DNA of 64,000 nucleotides from Alkalibacillus flavidus (GCF_040545925.1 NZ_JBEPMX010000001.1:372001-436000); one strand, 5' to 3'. Shown: positions 1-9,069, counted from the first letter of the stretch. Program-made: numbers and translations. The notes: generated by a model not told the origin, from the sequence alone.

Positions 1-165
1 TTCAGCACAACATGTAACAGGGTATGATGCGTTTTCAATATTACACCCTTGATACACGTCACCGTTTTTCGTTAATAACGCCGCACCAACTGGAAACTTC
101 GAGTACGGAACAAACGCTTGACTTAACATTGCTTGTGCTGAATGGACTAATTGTTGTTTTTCCAT
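1..165 (-). CDS. cdd: Cytidine deaminase, N-terminal part (runs off the window)
   Basis: Only the first 55 codons are inside the window; the gene continues past base 1. Cytidine deaminase hydrolyses (deoxy)cytidine to (deoxy)uridine in pyrimidine salvage in the cytosol. The translated start carries the family signatures YSKFPVGAALLT (residues 21-32), GCNIENASY (40-48) and C53-A54-E55. In the family this Cys is a zinc ligand and the Glu is the proton shuttle. The start ATG at 163-165 has a good AGGAGAG ribosome site just upstream. It lies downstream of yppE on the same strand; in B. subtilis cdd instead sits beside era, so this placement differs. Identity is secure; completeness cannot be judged. 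Confidence 0.9.
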   Translation of the reverse strand, partial: MEKQQLVHSAQAMLSQAFVPYSKFPVGAALLTKNGDVYQGCNIENASYPVTCCAE

Positions 166-213
166 TTTATCTCTCCTCTTTGATAAGCTACTCCAAATAA
201 TATGTCATGACCT

Positions 214-582
214 TTATTGGTCTGTTACATGTGCATCATTTAAGATGAGATCTAAATTATACATGACAGACTGATACAGTTCCATAAACCGCTTTTTGCG
301 TACGTCATGGAAATAACTATGAAGAATCATAATTTCTAAATTATCTTTCGTATTTTTAATTTGATTAGGGAATAACGGAATACGGTGCACAACAGCATTG
401 GCATCATCTTCCCATTGTTCAATTTGCTCAAATTGCGATAACGATTCATCTTTTACTTGATAAAATTCATCGTAAATTTTTCGATTAAATTTATAACCAT
501 CTTCATAACGTTTTAAGCAATCTTCTAAAAGTTGAAATCTTAGTTGTTTTGTTAATTCGATGAACGAGTCCATAACGACCAC
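214..582 (-). CDS. yppE: YppE family protein (DUF1798)
   Basis: A 122-residue, probably all-helical cytosolic protein without signal peptide or membrane segment. Length, acidic/aromatic composition and position next to yppC and recU match the Bacillus YppE family, whose biochemical role is not established. There is no recognisable catalytic motif. The first two Met codons are close together (residues 1 and 4), so the start is uncertain by three residues. It is followed by cdd with a 48-base gap and no clear terminator, so the two may be cotranscribed. Family assignment comes from recalled similarity plus synteny, not from a search. Confidence 0.75.
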   Translation of the reverse strand: MVVMDSFIELTKQLRFQLLEDCLKRYEDGYKFNRKIYDEFYQVKDESLSQFEQIEQWEDDANAVVHRIPLFPNQIKNTKDNLEIMILHSYFHDVRKKRFMELYQSVMYNLDLILNDAHVTDQ

Positions 583-623
583 CTTTCTTACTCTAATGTA
601 CCATGATTGAAAGCGTTTTTCTA

Positions 624-767
624 TTATTTGGTCGTATTTTTCTGATATCTTTCTGAAGCTATTTCCACTGCTAACTGATCTAATGATTCTTCCAAACGAT
701 CAAGTGATGCTAATAATGATGTTGTAGCCACATAAACCGTCTCTTCAATTTTTGCGTTCATCTGCAT
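624..767 (-). CDS. Small hypothetical protein (47 aa) between yppC and yppE
   Basis: A short ORF of 47 codons (ATG at 765-767), or 45 if the second ATG at 759-761 is used. A purine-rich AGGAGAGGGGTGA stretch precedes it and could serve either start. The product is predicted to be one amphipathic helix with a leucine/acidic pattern (LLASLDRLEESLDQLAVEI) and a basic tail, suggesting a small coiled coil. B. subtilis carries small ypp genes of unknown role here (yppD, yppF), and this may be one of them, but the sequence is too short for a firm match. Confidence 0.5.
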   Translation of the reverse strand: MQMNAKIEETVYVATTSLLASLDRLEESLDQLAVEIASERYQKNTTK

Positions 768-862
768 TCACCCCTCTCCTATGCTTGTTAATTCAAGAAA
801 GGCACATTTAACTCCTTTGCATACGACGAACGCTGTTATACTTAGACAAAACTAGAAAAAGA

Positions 863-1825
863 CTATCTTTTTTTGACAACGTTTTTGACTGTTGATGCGA
901 CCGCTCCGACTTCAAATAACACATGACGTTTTCGCATGAAATCACGATGAAATAATTGGATATTAGGTAACGAAGGTTCTTTAAACCATCGATTTTTGAT
1001 CCTTGTTTGGTAAGACCAATCGGAGAACGACTCACTCAATTCGTGTTCAACCCTTTCATACACGTTCCGCAATGGTGGCGCTGAATGAGGTGGTCCATTA
1101 AGCATAAACTGTTCGTACTCCTCTCGACTCCCAGTGACTTGGACTTCATTTATAAAATCATGAAATAATGGATGTAAATAAGGATAATACAATAGTTGCG
1201 CTAATTGTTTACCGATTTTGATTCGGTTGTGTACGCGTTGAAATGGTGGAATAAATAAGCCATATAACTTTCCGCACAATGTTGGGATGACGACAGCATT
1301 TAAATGCAAAATGGATTGTAAATAATATGGCATGCGCTGAAATACTTTGCGTTGATAAGGGTTATGCTTCACAATAGGTTTTTGAATGAGTTGTTGTTCA
1401 TTAATAATTTGCGCAATCATCAATCGATCTTGGTCACCTGTTTGATAAAAACGGTACCACTCTCGTTCCATAAATGTAGAGATACCGAAATATTTAAATA
1501 GAAAAAATAACGGTTTACCTTGCTGTTTTGATCGTTCATAAATTAGTAGCTGCGGGTAAGCATCTCGGAAAATAAACCAATTAATACTCTCATAAGTTAG
1601 AAATAAAGCTTTCCGTTGTGGGTCCGTTAATATCGTTTTAAAACTCGGTAGTTCTAAATCTGTCATATTCCACCCCGCATTACGTGAGACGATATGAGCT
1701 AATAGTGACCATTTAATTTCAGGATTTTGCTGAAAGTAATGATTATACGCCAACGTTCTCGCTATATTATCTCGATTATGTAAAAACGTTTGTTCGCGTA
1801 TATCATGAATTAGTAATGAATTCAT
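863..1825 (-). CDS. yppC: YppC family protein (DUF2515)
   Basis: A 320-residue soluble protein with no signal peptide, rich in aromatic residues and His. It corresponds in length and position (divergent from recU-ponA) to B. subtilis YppC, a DUF2515 member of unknown function. No nucleotide-binding or metal-binding motif is obvious. The start ATG (1823-1825) follows AAAGGA with 8 bases spacing. A possible promoter on this strand has a TATACT -10 at 1859-1864 with a weak -35, back to back with the recU promoter. Confidence 0.75.
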   Translation of the reverse strand: MNSLLIHDIREQTFLHNRDNIARTLAYNHYFQQNPEIKWSLLAHIVSRNAGWNMTDLELPSFKTILTDPQRKALFLTYESINWFIFRDAYPQLLIYERSKQQGKPLFFLFKYFGISTFMEREWYRFYQTGDQDRLMIAQIINEQQLIQKPIVKHNPYQRKVFQRMPYYLQSILHLNAVVIPTLCGKLYGLFIPPFQRVHNRIKIGKQLAQLLYYPYLHPLFHDFINEVQVTGSREEYEQFMLNGPPHSAPPLRNVYERVEHELSESFSDWSYQTRIKNRWFKEPSLPNIQLFHRDFMRKRHVLFEVGAVASTVKNVVKKR

Positions 1826-1888
1826 CCAATCATTCCTTTGGTATTAGAACTTATTCACAGTATATCCAAATCTTTTTCGTTTAAAATT

Positions 1889-1897
1889 TGGTATAAT
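1889..1897 (+). promoter_or_regulatory. Extended -10 promoter of recU-ponA
   Basis: TGGTATAAT is a perfect extended -10 element (TGnTATAAT), 20 bases upstream of the recU start. No good -35 is seen at 17 bases, which is typical of extended -10 sigma-A promoters. The AAGGAGG ribosome site at 1904-1910 follows closely, so the leader would be very short. Confidence 0.55.
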
Positions 1898-1917
1898 AAG
1901 TTTAAGGAGGCATTCGA

Positions 1918-2541
1918 TTGAGGTATCCAAAAGGTAGTCGTCGCAAACCATCGTCAAACTCAATACAACCGAAACAGAATAAACATCAAACAAAAGATGC
2001 ACACGCTAACCGAGGTATGACCCTCGAAAAAGATATTAATGAAACGAATCATTATTATCTAGAGTCCGAACAAGCTGTTATTCATAAGAAGCCGACGCCA
2101 GTTCAAGTTGTCAATGTCGATTACCCGAAACGAAGCGCGGCTGTTATAAAAGAAGCCTATTACCAAAAGCCTTCAACAACAGACTTTAACGGACTTTATC
2201 GCGGCTATCATATCGACTTTGAAGCGAAAGAAACGAAAAATAAACAATCAATTCCTTTAAGCAATATTCATGATCACCAAGTTGAGCACATGAAACGAAT
2301 CGATAAGCACGGTGGCATTACGTTTTTCATTATTCGTTTTTCTAAAATGGAAACAACGTATTTATTACCGTTACAACCGTTTTTAAAAATGTGGGAAGCA
2401 CAACAAAACGGTGGTCGCAAATCGATACCACACGACTATATTGCTGAGAATGGATATGTAATTCCATTTCGCTTGCAGGCCAAAGTCGATTATTTAAAAG
2501 TCGTTGATGACGTTTTTATTAACGGAGGAGAAATAACATGA
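1918..2541 (+). CDS. recU: Holliday junction resolvase RecU
   Basis: RecU cleaves Holliday junctions in recombinational repair and chromosome segregation, the Firmicute counterpart of RuvC. The 207-residue product has the family core: NRGMTLE near residues 31-37, HKKPTPVQVVNV about 56-67, YPKRSAAVIKEAYY about 69-82, and FEAKETKN about 101-108, containing the E-x-K metal-dependent nuclease signature. The start is a TTG at 1918-1920, supported by AAGGAGG seven bases upstream and by homologues beginning IRYP. It overlaps ponA by four bases (ATGA), so the two are translationally coupled, as in B. subtilis. Confidence 0.96.
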   Translation: MRYPKGSRRKPSSNSIQPKQNKHQTKDAHANRGMTLEKDINETNHYYLESEQAVIHKKPTPVQVVNVDYPKRSAAVIKEAYYQKPSTTDFNGLYRGYHIDFEAKETKNKQSIPLSNIHDHQVEHMKRIDKHGGITFFIIRFSKMETTYLLPLQPFLKMWEAQQNGGRKSIPHDYIAENGYVIPFRLQAKVDYLKVVDDVFINGGEIT

Positions 2542-5141
2542 GTGAAGATGTAAAAAGCCGAAAAGCTAATAAACAAAAGAAAAAACAAGGCAAAAAAATA
2601 AACTGGAAAAAAGTCTTTATAACCTTATTTATTATCGGATTTATCACGTTAATCGTTGGTGCTGGCGTCGTATACTCGTATATAAGTGACGCTCCAGAGA
2701 TTAGTGAAGAAAAATTAGAAGTTCCAGCGAGTACGAGTGTGCTCGACCGGGAAGGCAACGAGATTGCTAATTTAGCGACTGAAAACCGTGAAGTCATTAA
2801 TTACGACGATGTATCGACTGTATTAGAAGATGCTGTTATCGCAGCTGAGGACGCTCGATTCTATGAACACAACGGGATTGACTTACGTCGAATTGGCGCA
2901 GCAGTGATTGCTAACGTAACAGATGGATTCGGTTCTCAAGGAGCTAGTACGATTACACAACAAGTAATCGAGAACTTTCTACTTTCTAGTGAAAAACAAA
3001 TAAAGCTTAAAGTTCAAGAACAATATTTAGCGATGAAATTAGAGCAAGATTATTCTAAAGAACAAATTTTAATGATGTATTTAAACAAAATTTATTATGG
3101 TAACGGAATCTATGGTGTCCAAAAAGCATCCGAAGTCTATTTCGGTAAAGAAGACTTGCACAATTTAACATTAGCTGAAGCGGCGATGCTTGCAGGTATC
3201 CCGAACAGACCGAATGCTTTTAACCCGATTGATAATCCTGAATTAGCAGAAGAACGCCGCAATACAGTGTTAAATTTAATGGTCCATCACGACAAAATTA
3301 CCGAACAAGAAGCTGAGGAAGCGAAACAAGTCAAAGTTTCGAATATGGTCCAAGCCAATTACGAAACCGATTTACAATATCCTTCATTCGTCGAAACGGT
3401 TTACTCAGAAGCGGAATCGCTCATCGACAATGATAATTTAAATATTTATACAGCAGGGTTAACGATTCATACGACGTTAGATCAAGATGCGCAAAAGCAA
3501 GTCGAACATTTATTAGGTAGTGACAGCCCTGTTAATTTCCCTGAAAACCAAGACGCAGGAATCGTTGCTTTAGATACTCAAACCGGTCAAGTGTTAGCGA
3601 TCGGTGGTGGTCGTAACAAAGAAGGCTTCCGAACCCATAACAATGCGACTGATATTGGCCGCGGTCCTGGTTCATCCATTAAGCCAATCGTGAGTTATGG
3701 TCCTGTTATTGATCAGAAACAATTCTCAACGTATCATCAGTATAATGACAGTCAATCTGAAGCTTACTACTCTTGGACCGAAAGTGGACAAGCATTTGAA
3801 AACTACGGTCGATATCACGGGTGGGTGACGATGCGCCAAGCGTTGTACGATTCATTAAATGTGCCAGCTGTTATTAACGTCCGCGAAAATCTGAACAAAG
3901 AACAAGCTGGTGAATTTGCTAGAAGCCTAGGCATTTCATCGATTGAAGGTGCTGTGACCGAATCGATGCCACTCGGTGGAGTTAACGATGTACAAACGAA
4001 CCCATACGAGATGGCTGGAGCTTACGCCGCCTTTGGTAACGAAGGCATGTATAATGAACCGCATACGATTACGAAGATTGAATTTCCAGACGGTCGTACC
4101 GTTGAGCCTGACCGTGAGAGCGTCCCTGTCATGGAAGATTATACAGCGTATATGATTTCAGATATGTTAAAAGACGTTGTCAATCAAGGAACAGCTAGCA
4201 GTTTAAACCTAGGCAATCTACCTGTTGCAGCGAAAACAGGTACAACCAATAAAGATGTCGACGGTTGGATCACAGGTTATACGACAAATTTCAGTGTTTC
4301 CGTGTGGACCGGGTATGAAAATAATGATCCTAACGCTGATACTGGAGTGCGTTTCCCATTATTTGAAAACATGATGCAACACTTATCAGAAGGGGTTGAA
4401 ACGTCTGACTTCGTTCAACCAGACTCCGTTGTCGAACGGGAAGTTGAAAAAGGAACGCGACCAGCTAAGCTTCCGAGCGATTATACACCTGAAAGCGAGA
4501 TTATTACTGAACTATTCGTCGAAAGCAATTTACCGACTGAGACGTCAGACGAATATGAACGTATAGATCCAGTGGAGTCGCTCGATCTTATTTTCAATGA
4601 AGAAAACGAAAGCATCGATGCAACATGGTCGCACCCATCAGATGATGACTCCATTCGTTTCTCTCTTACAGTGACGTCATCTGGAGAAGAAGTTGTGTCC
4701 GAACAGGATTATGCTGATTTAGCTTATGTTTATAATGATATTGAACCTGGTCAGTCTTATACATTTGAAGTAACAGCTTACAATCCTGAAAATGAAGATA
4801 ATGAGAGCGAACCAACATCAGCAACGATCGAAATTCCTGGAGAAGACTCTGATTTCTGGGAAGACTTCTTCGGTGATGATAGTGATAACGATGGTTCAGA
4901 AGATGATAATCAAAACGATTCAAATAACGATAATGACGATAATAATAATGACAACAATGACAACTCAAATAATAATGATGATGGAACAACCGACGATGAA
5001 CAGAGCAATACTGATCAAGACAACACGTCGGATGACAGCAACCAACAAGATTCCACAGATGATCAATCAAGCGATTCATCAACGAATACAGACCAATCCG
5101 ACGATTCAACAGAAACGGACGATCAACAAAACAATAACTAA
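2538..5141 (+). CDS. ponA: Class A penicillin-binding protein 1 (PBP1A/B)
   Basis: Bifunctional peptidoglycan synthase of 867 residues, anchored by one membrane segment (about 26-49) after a lysine-rich cytoplasmic tail. The glycosyltransferase domain contains EDARFYEHNGID (104-115, catalytic Glu104) and the GASTITQQ region (135-142). The transpeptidase domain has S379-S-I-K382, S439-L-N441 and K566-T-G568, all intact. A fibronectin-III-like segment follows (about 690-775). The last ~90 residues are an extreme Asp/Asn/Ser-rich low-complexity tail. Coupled to recU by a 4-base overlap and ended by a strong terminator. Confidence 0.97.
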   Translation: MSEDVKSRKANKQKKKQGKKINWKKVFITLFIIGFITLIVGAGVVYSYISDAPEISEEKLEVPASTSVLDREGNEIANLATENREVINYDDVSTVLEDAVIAAEDARFYEHNGIDLRRIGAAVIANVTDGFGSQGASTITQQVIENFLLSSEKQIKLKVQEQYLAMKLEQDYSKEQILMMYLNKIYYGNGIYGVQKASEVYFGKEDLHNLTLAEAAMLAGIPNRPNAFNPIDNPELAEERRNTVLNLMVHHDKITEQEAEEAKQVKVSNMVQANYETDLQYPSFVETVYSEAESLIDNDNLNIYTAGLTIHTTLDQDAQKQVEHLLGSDSPVNFPENQDAGIVALDTQTGQVLAIGGGRNKEGFRTHNNATDIGRGPGSSIKPIVSYGPVIDQKQFSTYHQYNDSQSEAYYSWTESGQAFENYGRYHGWVTMRQALYDSLNVPAVINVRENLNKEQAGEFARSLGISSIEGAVTESMPLGGVNDVQTNPYEMAGAYAAFGNEGMYNEPHTITKIEFPDGRTVEPDRESVPVMEDYTAYMISDMLKDVVNQGTASSLNLGNLPVAAKTGTTNKDVDGWITGYTTNFSVSVWTGYENNDPNADTGVRFPLFENMMQHLSEGVETSDFVQPDSVVEREVEKGTRPAKLPSDYTPESEIITELFVESNLPTETSDEYERIDPVESLDLIFNEENESIDATWSHPSDDDSIRFSLTVTSSGEEVVSEQDYADLAYVYNDIEPGQSYTFEVTAYNPENEDNESEPTSATIEIPGEDSDFWEDFFGDDSDNDGSEDDNQNDSNNDNDDNNNDNNDNSNNNDDGTTDDEQSNTDQDNTSDDSNQQDSTDDQSSDSSTNTDQSDDSTETDDQQNNN

Positions 5142-5146
5142 TACAA

Positions 5147-5185
5147 AAAGCAGGATGTCTCCTCAGTTTCGAGACATCCTGCTTT
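5147..5185. terminator. Bidirectional terminator between ponA and nth
   Basis: A perfect 15-bp stem (5147-5161 with 5171-5185) with a 9-base loop. A and T runs on the two sides let it stop both convergent units. Confidence 0.9.
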
Positions 5186-5190
5186 CTTAT

Positions 5191-5844
5191 TTATGATTCT
5201 AATTTTTTCATTCGTTTTTGCCCTTCACGACAAACACTGAGTAATGGGCAATCTGGGCAGTTTGGAGTTTTCGCTTGGCAATGATAGCGGCCAAAGAAAA
5301 TCATACGATGATGTGTTGCGCTCCACTCCTCTTCCGGCACTTTACGCATCAAGGTTTTTTCCACTTCTAAAACAGAATCTTTCCAACGGCAGATTCCTAA
5401 ACGTTTAGAGACACGTTCAACATGTGTATCGACTGCAATAGCCGGTTGACCAAATGCGACTGACATAACAACGTTCGCTGTTTTCCGACCAACCCCTGCT
5501 AGGTTCACTAATGAATCGTAGTCACTCGGTACTTCTCCGTCGTATTTTTCGATTAAATCAGCACATAGTTTGCGAATATTTTTCGCTTTATTTCGATATA
5601 AGCCAATTCGTTTAATGTCATGTTGCAATTCTTCTAACGAGACGTTCACGTAATCTTCCGGCGTTTTATATTTGGCAAATAAATCGGGTGTGACTTTGTT
5701 GACTAAAGCATCTGTAGCCTGTGCGGATAAAACAACAGCGATAAGCAATTCTAATTCATTGTTATGATTCAATTCACAATCTGCATCAGGATACATGTCC
5801 TGTAGGGTATCCAACACAAAACGAATATCTTTTTTGGTTAACAC
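5191..5844 (-). CDS. nth: Endonuclease III (DNA glycosylase/AP lyase)
   Basis: Base-excision repair enzyme removing oxidised pyrimidines and cutting AP sites. The helix-hairpin-helix LAGVGRKTANVV holds the catalytic Lys, and AVDTHVERV holds the catalytic Asp. The C-terminus has the [4Fe-4S] pattern C-x6-C-x2-C-x5-C. An ATG at 5874 would overlap dnaD. I prefer the GTG at 5842-5844 (217 aa) because GAGGAGGAGAGG lies just upstream and homologues lack the extra ten residues. It directly follows dnaD by 14 bases, as in B. subtilis. Confidence 0.95.
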   Translation of the reverse strand: MLTKKDIRFVLDTLQDMYPDADCELNHNNELELLIAVVLSAQATDALVNKVTPDLFAKYKTPEDYVNVSLEELQHDIKRIGLYRNKAKNIRKLCADLIEKYDGEVPSDYDSLVNLAGVGRKTANVVMSVAFGQPAIAVDTHVERVSKRLGICRWKDSVLEVEKTLMRKVPEEEWSATHHRMIFFGRYHCQAKTPNCPDCPLLSVCREGQKRMKKLES

Positions 5845-5858
5845 CAGCCTCTCCTCCT

Positions 5859-6518
5859 CTACTCTTCTAACCAATTATAATAAACGGATGTATCTCGCTT
5901 TTCCTTCGGTGCTTGCTGTACTTGCTGTGATGCTGTTTCTTGTTTAACATCTTGAGTTGAGCGAATACCTTTTTTCTTCCATTCGTTTAGGATCCGGTCA
6001 ATATAACGAAAGTTTAATTTCCCCATTAAAACAGCTTCACGTAGCGCAGCTTTAATAAGTGGCGGCTTGAATTGATCTTCATCTAACCAATGACTGACGG
6101 TATCAATTTCTATCGGCGATAACGTTCTAGCGAATTCTTGTTCAAATAGTTGAAATAATTTTCCTTCTTCTTCTTTTGTAGACGTCTCCTCTTGTTCATA
6201 CAATCGGTTAAATAAAGGCGATAAGGAATACCATTCTTGGTCTTGGTTTGATTCGTCTTTTACTTGTTCAATATGTAACAGTGATTGATTGCGTAATTTT
6301 TTTAAGACATTAGATACTTCATTGGCATTCAATGTCATGGAGTGAGCAATCTGGTCAAAGGTCGGCAATAAAATGCCAGATTGTTGTAAATGTAATATAT
6401 GCAAAACAACGACGAGATCAGTTTCATTTAATGAAAGTGATTGATAATCTGATAGCAGCTGACTTGGGATGCTGATTTGATTCGCTAATAGTTTTTGATA
6501 CGAAAAAGGTATATCCAA
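5859..6518 (-). CDS. dnaD: Primosomal/replication initiation protein DnaD
   Basis: DnaD remodels DNA and helps load the replicative helicase at oriC and at restart sites. The 219-residue product has an N-terminal winged-helix domain (LSLNETDLVVVLHI onward) and the C-terminal DnaB/DnaD domain with the conserved segment KLNFRYIDRILNEWKKKGI, ending YYNWLEE. A longer reading from ATG 6570-6572 would begin inside the asnS terminator hairpin. The TTG at 6516-6518, preceded by AAAGGGTGA, is therefore the better start and agrees with homologue N-termini. Confidence 0.93.
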   Translation of the reverse strand: MDIPFSYQKLLANQISIPSQLLSDYQSLSLNETDLVVVLHILHLQQSGILLPTFDQIAHSMTLNANEVSNVLKKLRNQSLLHIEQVKDESNQDQEWYSLSPLFNRLYEQEETSTKEEEGKLFQLFEQEFARTLSPIEIDTVSHWLDEDQFKPPLIKAALREAVLMGKLNFRYIDRILNEWKKKGIRSTQDVKQETASQQVQQAPKEKRDTSVYYNWLEE

Positions 6519-6546
6519 CGTGTTCACCCTTTCATGAACGGAATAG

Positions 6547-6577
6547 AAAAGATGACTCACCATATGAGTCATCTTTT
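6547..6577 (-). terminator. Terminator of asnS
   Basis: A perfect 13-bp stem (6547-6559 with 6565-6577) with a 5-base loop, six bases beyond the asnS stop. On the minus strand it ends in TTTTC. Confidence 0.8.
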
Positions 6578-6582
6578 ATTGC

Positions 6583-7875
6583 TTATGGGTATAAACGGTT
6601 TAATAAGCGTGGGAATGGAATCGTTTCACGAATATGCTCGATACCTGTAATCCATGCGACCGTACGCTCTAAACCTAATCCGAAACCGGAGTGAGGCACT
6701 GAGCCATATTGGCGTAATTGTAAATACCATTCATAAGCAGGACCTTCTAAATCATGCTCTTTATAGCGTTGTGCCATTAGTTCGTAATCATCAATACGCT
6801 CAGAGCCTCCAATAATTTCACCATAGCCTTCTGGTGCAATTAAGTCAGCGCATAACGCGACATCTGGATTGTCTGGATCCGGCTTCATGTAGAACGCTTT
6901 AATCTCAAGTGGAAAATGCGTAATAAAGACTGGTTTATCAAATGATTCAGCGATCGCCGTCTCATGTGGTGCGCCAAAATCGTCGCCCCAATCAATATCA
7001 TCAAACCCTTGATCTTTAAGCAATTGAATCGCATCCGTATACGTGATACGCGGGAATGGAGCTGTGATTTTTTCTAACTGTGTTTTATCTCGTTCTAATG
7101 TATCCAATTCAATTGAACAATTGTTTAAAACGGATTGCACGACAAACGCCACATATTCTTCTTGCATTTGTAAGCTTTCTTCATGATCCATGAATGCCAT
7201 TTCTGGTTCAATCATCCAAAATTCGATTAAGTGGCGACGTGTTTTCGACTTTTCAGCTCGGAATGTTGGACCAAATGAAAATACTCGGCCTAATGCCATC
7301 GCAGCTGCTTCCATATACAACTGACCACTTTGTGATAAATAAGCGTCTTCATCAAAATATTTCGTATGGAAGAGTTCAGTCGTTCCTTCTGCAGAAGCCC
7401 CTGTTAAAATCGGTGGATCTACTTTCACAAACCCTTCTTGATTGAAGAATTCATACGTTGAACGAATGATTTCATTACGGATACGCATAATCGCGTGTTG
7501 TTTCTGACTACGTAACCATAAATGGCGATGGTCCATCAAAAATTCAGTGCCGTGTTCTTTCGGTGTGATGGGATAATCAACAGCTTCTTGAATCAACTCA
7601 AGGTCTGTCACTTGTAGTTCATAGCCAAGCGGACTACGGCTATCTTCAACAACCGTACCTGTTACATACAATGATGACTCTTGTGTGATGTTTTTAGACA
7701 GCTCAAACGCTTCTTCTGAGACTGCCGCTTTAGCGACGACCCCTTGAATAAAGCCAGACCCATCACGTAATTGTAAAAATGATATTTTACCGCTCGATCG
7801 TTTATTATGTAACCATGCACCGATCGTGACGGTTTCGTTAAGATGTTTGTGTACATTTGCTATAGTTGTTTTCAC
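6583..7875 (-). CDS. asnS: Asparaginyl-tRNA synthetase
   Basis: Class II aminoacyl-tRNA synthetase charging tRNA-Asn, 430 residues, the usual bacterial length. An N-terminal OB-fold anticodon domain (about 1-100) precedes the catalytic core. Motif 2 contains FGPTFRAEKSKTRRHLIEFW with FRAE, and motif 3 is GFGLGLERTVAW near the C-terminus. Absence of long AspRS-type insertions and the match to the asnS-aspB gene pair argue for AsnRS rather than AspRS. It lies 12 bases after aspB, likely one transcript with ypmB-aspB. Confidence 0.96.
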   Translation of the reverse strand: MKTTIANVHKHLNETVTIGAWLHNKRSSGKISFLQLRDGSGFIQGVVAKAAVSEEAFELSKNITQESSLYVTGTVVEDSRSPLGYELQVTDLELIQEAVDYPITPKEHGTEFLMDHRHLWLRSQKQHAIMRIRNEIIRSTYEFFNQEGFVKVDPPILTGASAEGTTELFHTKYFDEDAYLSQSGQLYMEAAAMALGRVFSFGPTFRAEKSKTRRHLIEFWMIEPEMAFMDHEESLQMQEEYVAFVVQSVLNNCSIELDTLERDKTQLEKITAPFPRITYTDAIQLLKDQGFDDIDWGDDFGAPHETAIAESFDKPVFITHFPLEIKAFYMKPDPDNPDVALCADLIAPEGYGEIIGGSERIDDYELMAQRYKEHDLEGPAYEWYLQLRQYGSVPHSGFGLGLERTVAWITGIEHIRETIPFPRLLNRLYP

Positions 7876-7887
7876 GATGCTTTCCTC

Positions 7888-9069
7888 CTATCGATACTTT
7901 TCGACAAATCGTTTTAATCGTGTCGCTGCTTCTTCGAGTTGATCTAATGACGTGGCATAAGATAATCTCACATTGTTCTCAGCTCCAAAACCGGAACCAG
8001 GTACAATTGCTAATTTTTCTTCTTCTAACAATCGCTTCACCCACTCATCGACTGAATCAAATGGTGATTGATCGACAATCTGACGGACATTCGGGAACAA
8101 ATAGAACGCGCCATCTGGTTTGACACACGTTAAACCAGGTATGTCCAATAACCAATTATACAACGATTCCAGACGATGTTCAAAAGCTTGATTCATTTTG
8201 TGAACCTCAGTTTCATCATGCGTGTAAGCAGCAATTGCTGCATGTTGTGAGATTGACGTTGGATTTGATGTCGCATGCGATGCTAAGTTAGACATAGCTT
8301 GAATGATTTGTTTTTGACCAGCTGCATAACCAATGCGCCAACCTGTCATGGCATGTGATTTACTTACACCATTGATGACGACTGTTTGTTGTTGTAATTC
8401 TGGTGATAATTGTGCCATAGAGACATGCTTTTTATTACCATAAATTAATTTTTCGTAAATTTCGTCAGAGACAATCAATAAGTTATGTTTAAGTGCAACG
8501 TCACCTAAAGCCTTTAATTCGTCTTCAGTATACAACACACCAGTCGGATTACTAGGCGAATTAATGATAACAGCTTTCGTTACATCTGTAATCGATTCCT
8601 CTAATTGTTCTGGTGTCATTTTAAATTGATTGGATTCGTCAGTGTTAACGAAAACAGGTTGACCTTCAGCTAACTTAACTTGTTCAGGGTAGCTCACCCA
8701 ATAGGGAGTCGGGATAATCACTTCATCCCCACGATTCAACAAAACTTGAAACAATGCATATAAAGCATGTTTTGCACCAGTTGTCACGACGATTTGTTCT
8801 TGTTCATAATCTAATTGTTGATCTCTTGAGAACTTATCGATAATAGCTTGCTTTAATTCAGGCAATCCGCCAGCAGGTGTATAAGTTGTTTTCCCTTCAT
8901 CCATTGCTCGCTTCGCTGCTTCTAAAATATACGATGGCGTATTAAAATCTGGCTCACCTGCTCCTAAACCAACAACATCATGACCATCTGCTTTAAGTGC
9001 TTTTGCCTTTGATGTGATCGCTAATGTACTTGACGGTGTTAATGATTTCACTCGATCAGCAAGTTCCAT
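7888..9069 (-). CDS. aspB: Aspartate aminotransferase, PLP-dependent
   Basis: Class I/II aminotransferase interconverting aspartate/2-oxoglutarate and oxaloacetate/glutamate. The PLP lysine lies in VSKSHAMTGWRIGY, and NSPSNPTG and DEIYEKL are the usual cofactor-pocket segments. The start is placed at ATG 9067-9069 (393 aa), with a GGAG site 8 bases upstream. A 34-residue upstream extension would read into ypmB and is not part of the family. Lying next to asnS, it supplies aspartate, the precursor of asparagine. Confidence 0.95.
   Translation of the reverse strand: MELADRVKSLTPSSTLAITSKAKALKADGHDVVGLGAGEPDFNTPSYILEAAKRAMDEGKTTYTPAGGLPELKQAIIDKFSRDQQLDYEQEQIVVTTGAKHALYALFQVLLNRGDEVIIPTPYWVSYPEQVKLAEGQPVFVNTDESNQFKMTPEQLEESITDVTKAVIINSPSNPTGVLYTEDELKALGDVALKHNLLIVSDEIYEKLIYGNKKHVSMAQLSPELQQQTVVINGVSKSHAMTGWRIGYAAGQKQIIQAMSNLASHATSNPTSISQHAAIAAYTHDETEVHKMNQAFEHRLESLYNWLLDIPGLTCVKPDGAFYLFPNVRQIVDQSPFDSVDEWVKRLLEEEKLAIVPGSGFGAENNVRLSYATSLDQLEEAATRLKRFVEKYR

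Noticed and set aside
4868..5138. Short repeated units resembling a repeat array
   Set aside because: Low-complexity coding sequence in the ponA frame; no regular repeat/spacer periodicity, so not CRISPR.
4666..5196. Two overlapping long frames (one per strand) over the end of ponA
   Set aside because: They are by-products of the repetitive GAT/AAT/CAA codons of the Asp/Asn-rich tail; compositions (His/Tyr/Arg-rich or Ile/Met/Thr-rich) are not protein-like and no ribosome sites fit.
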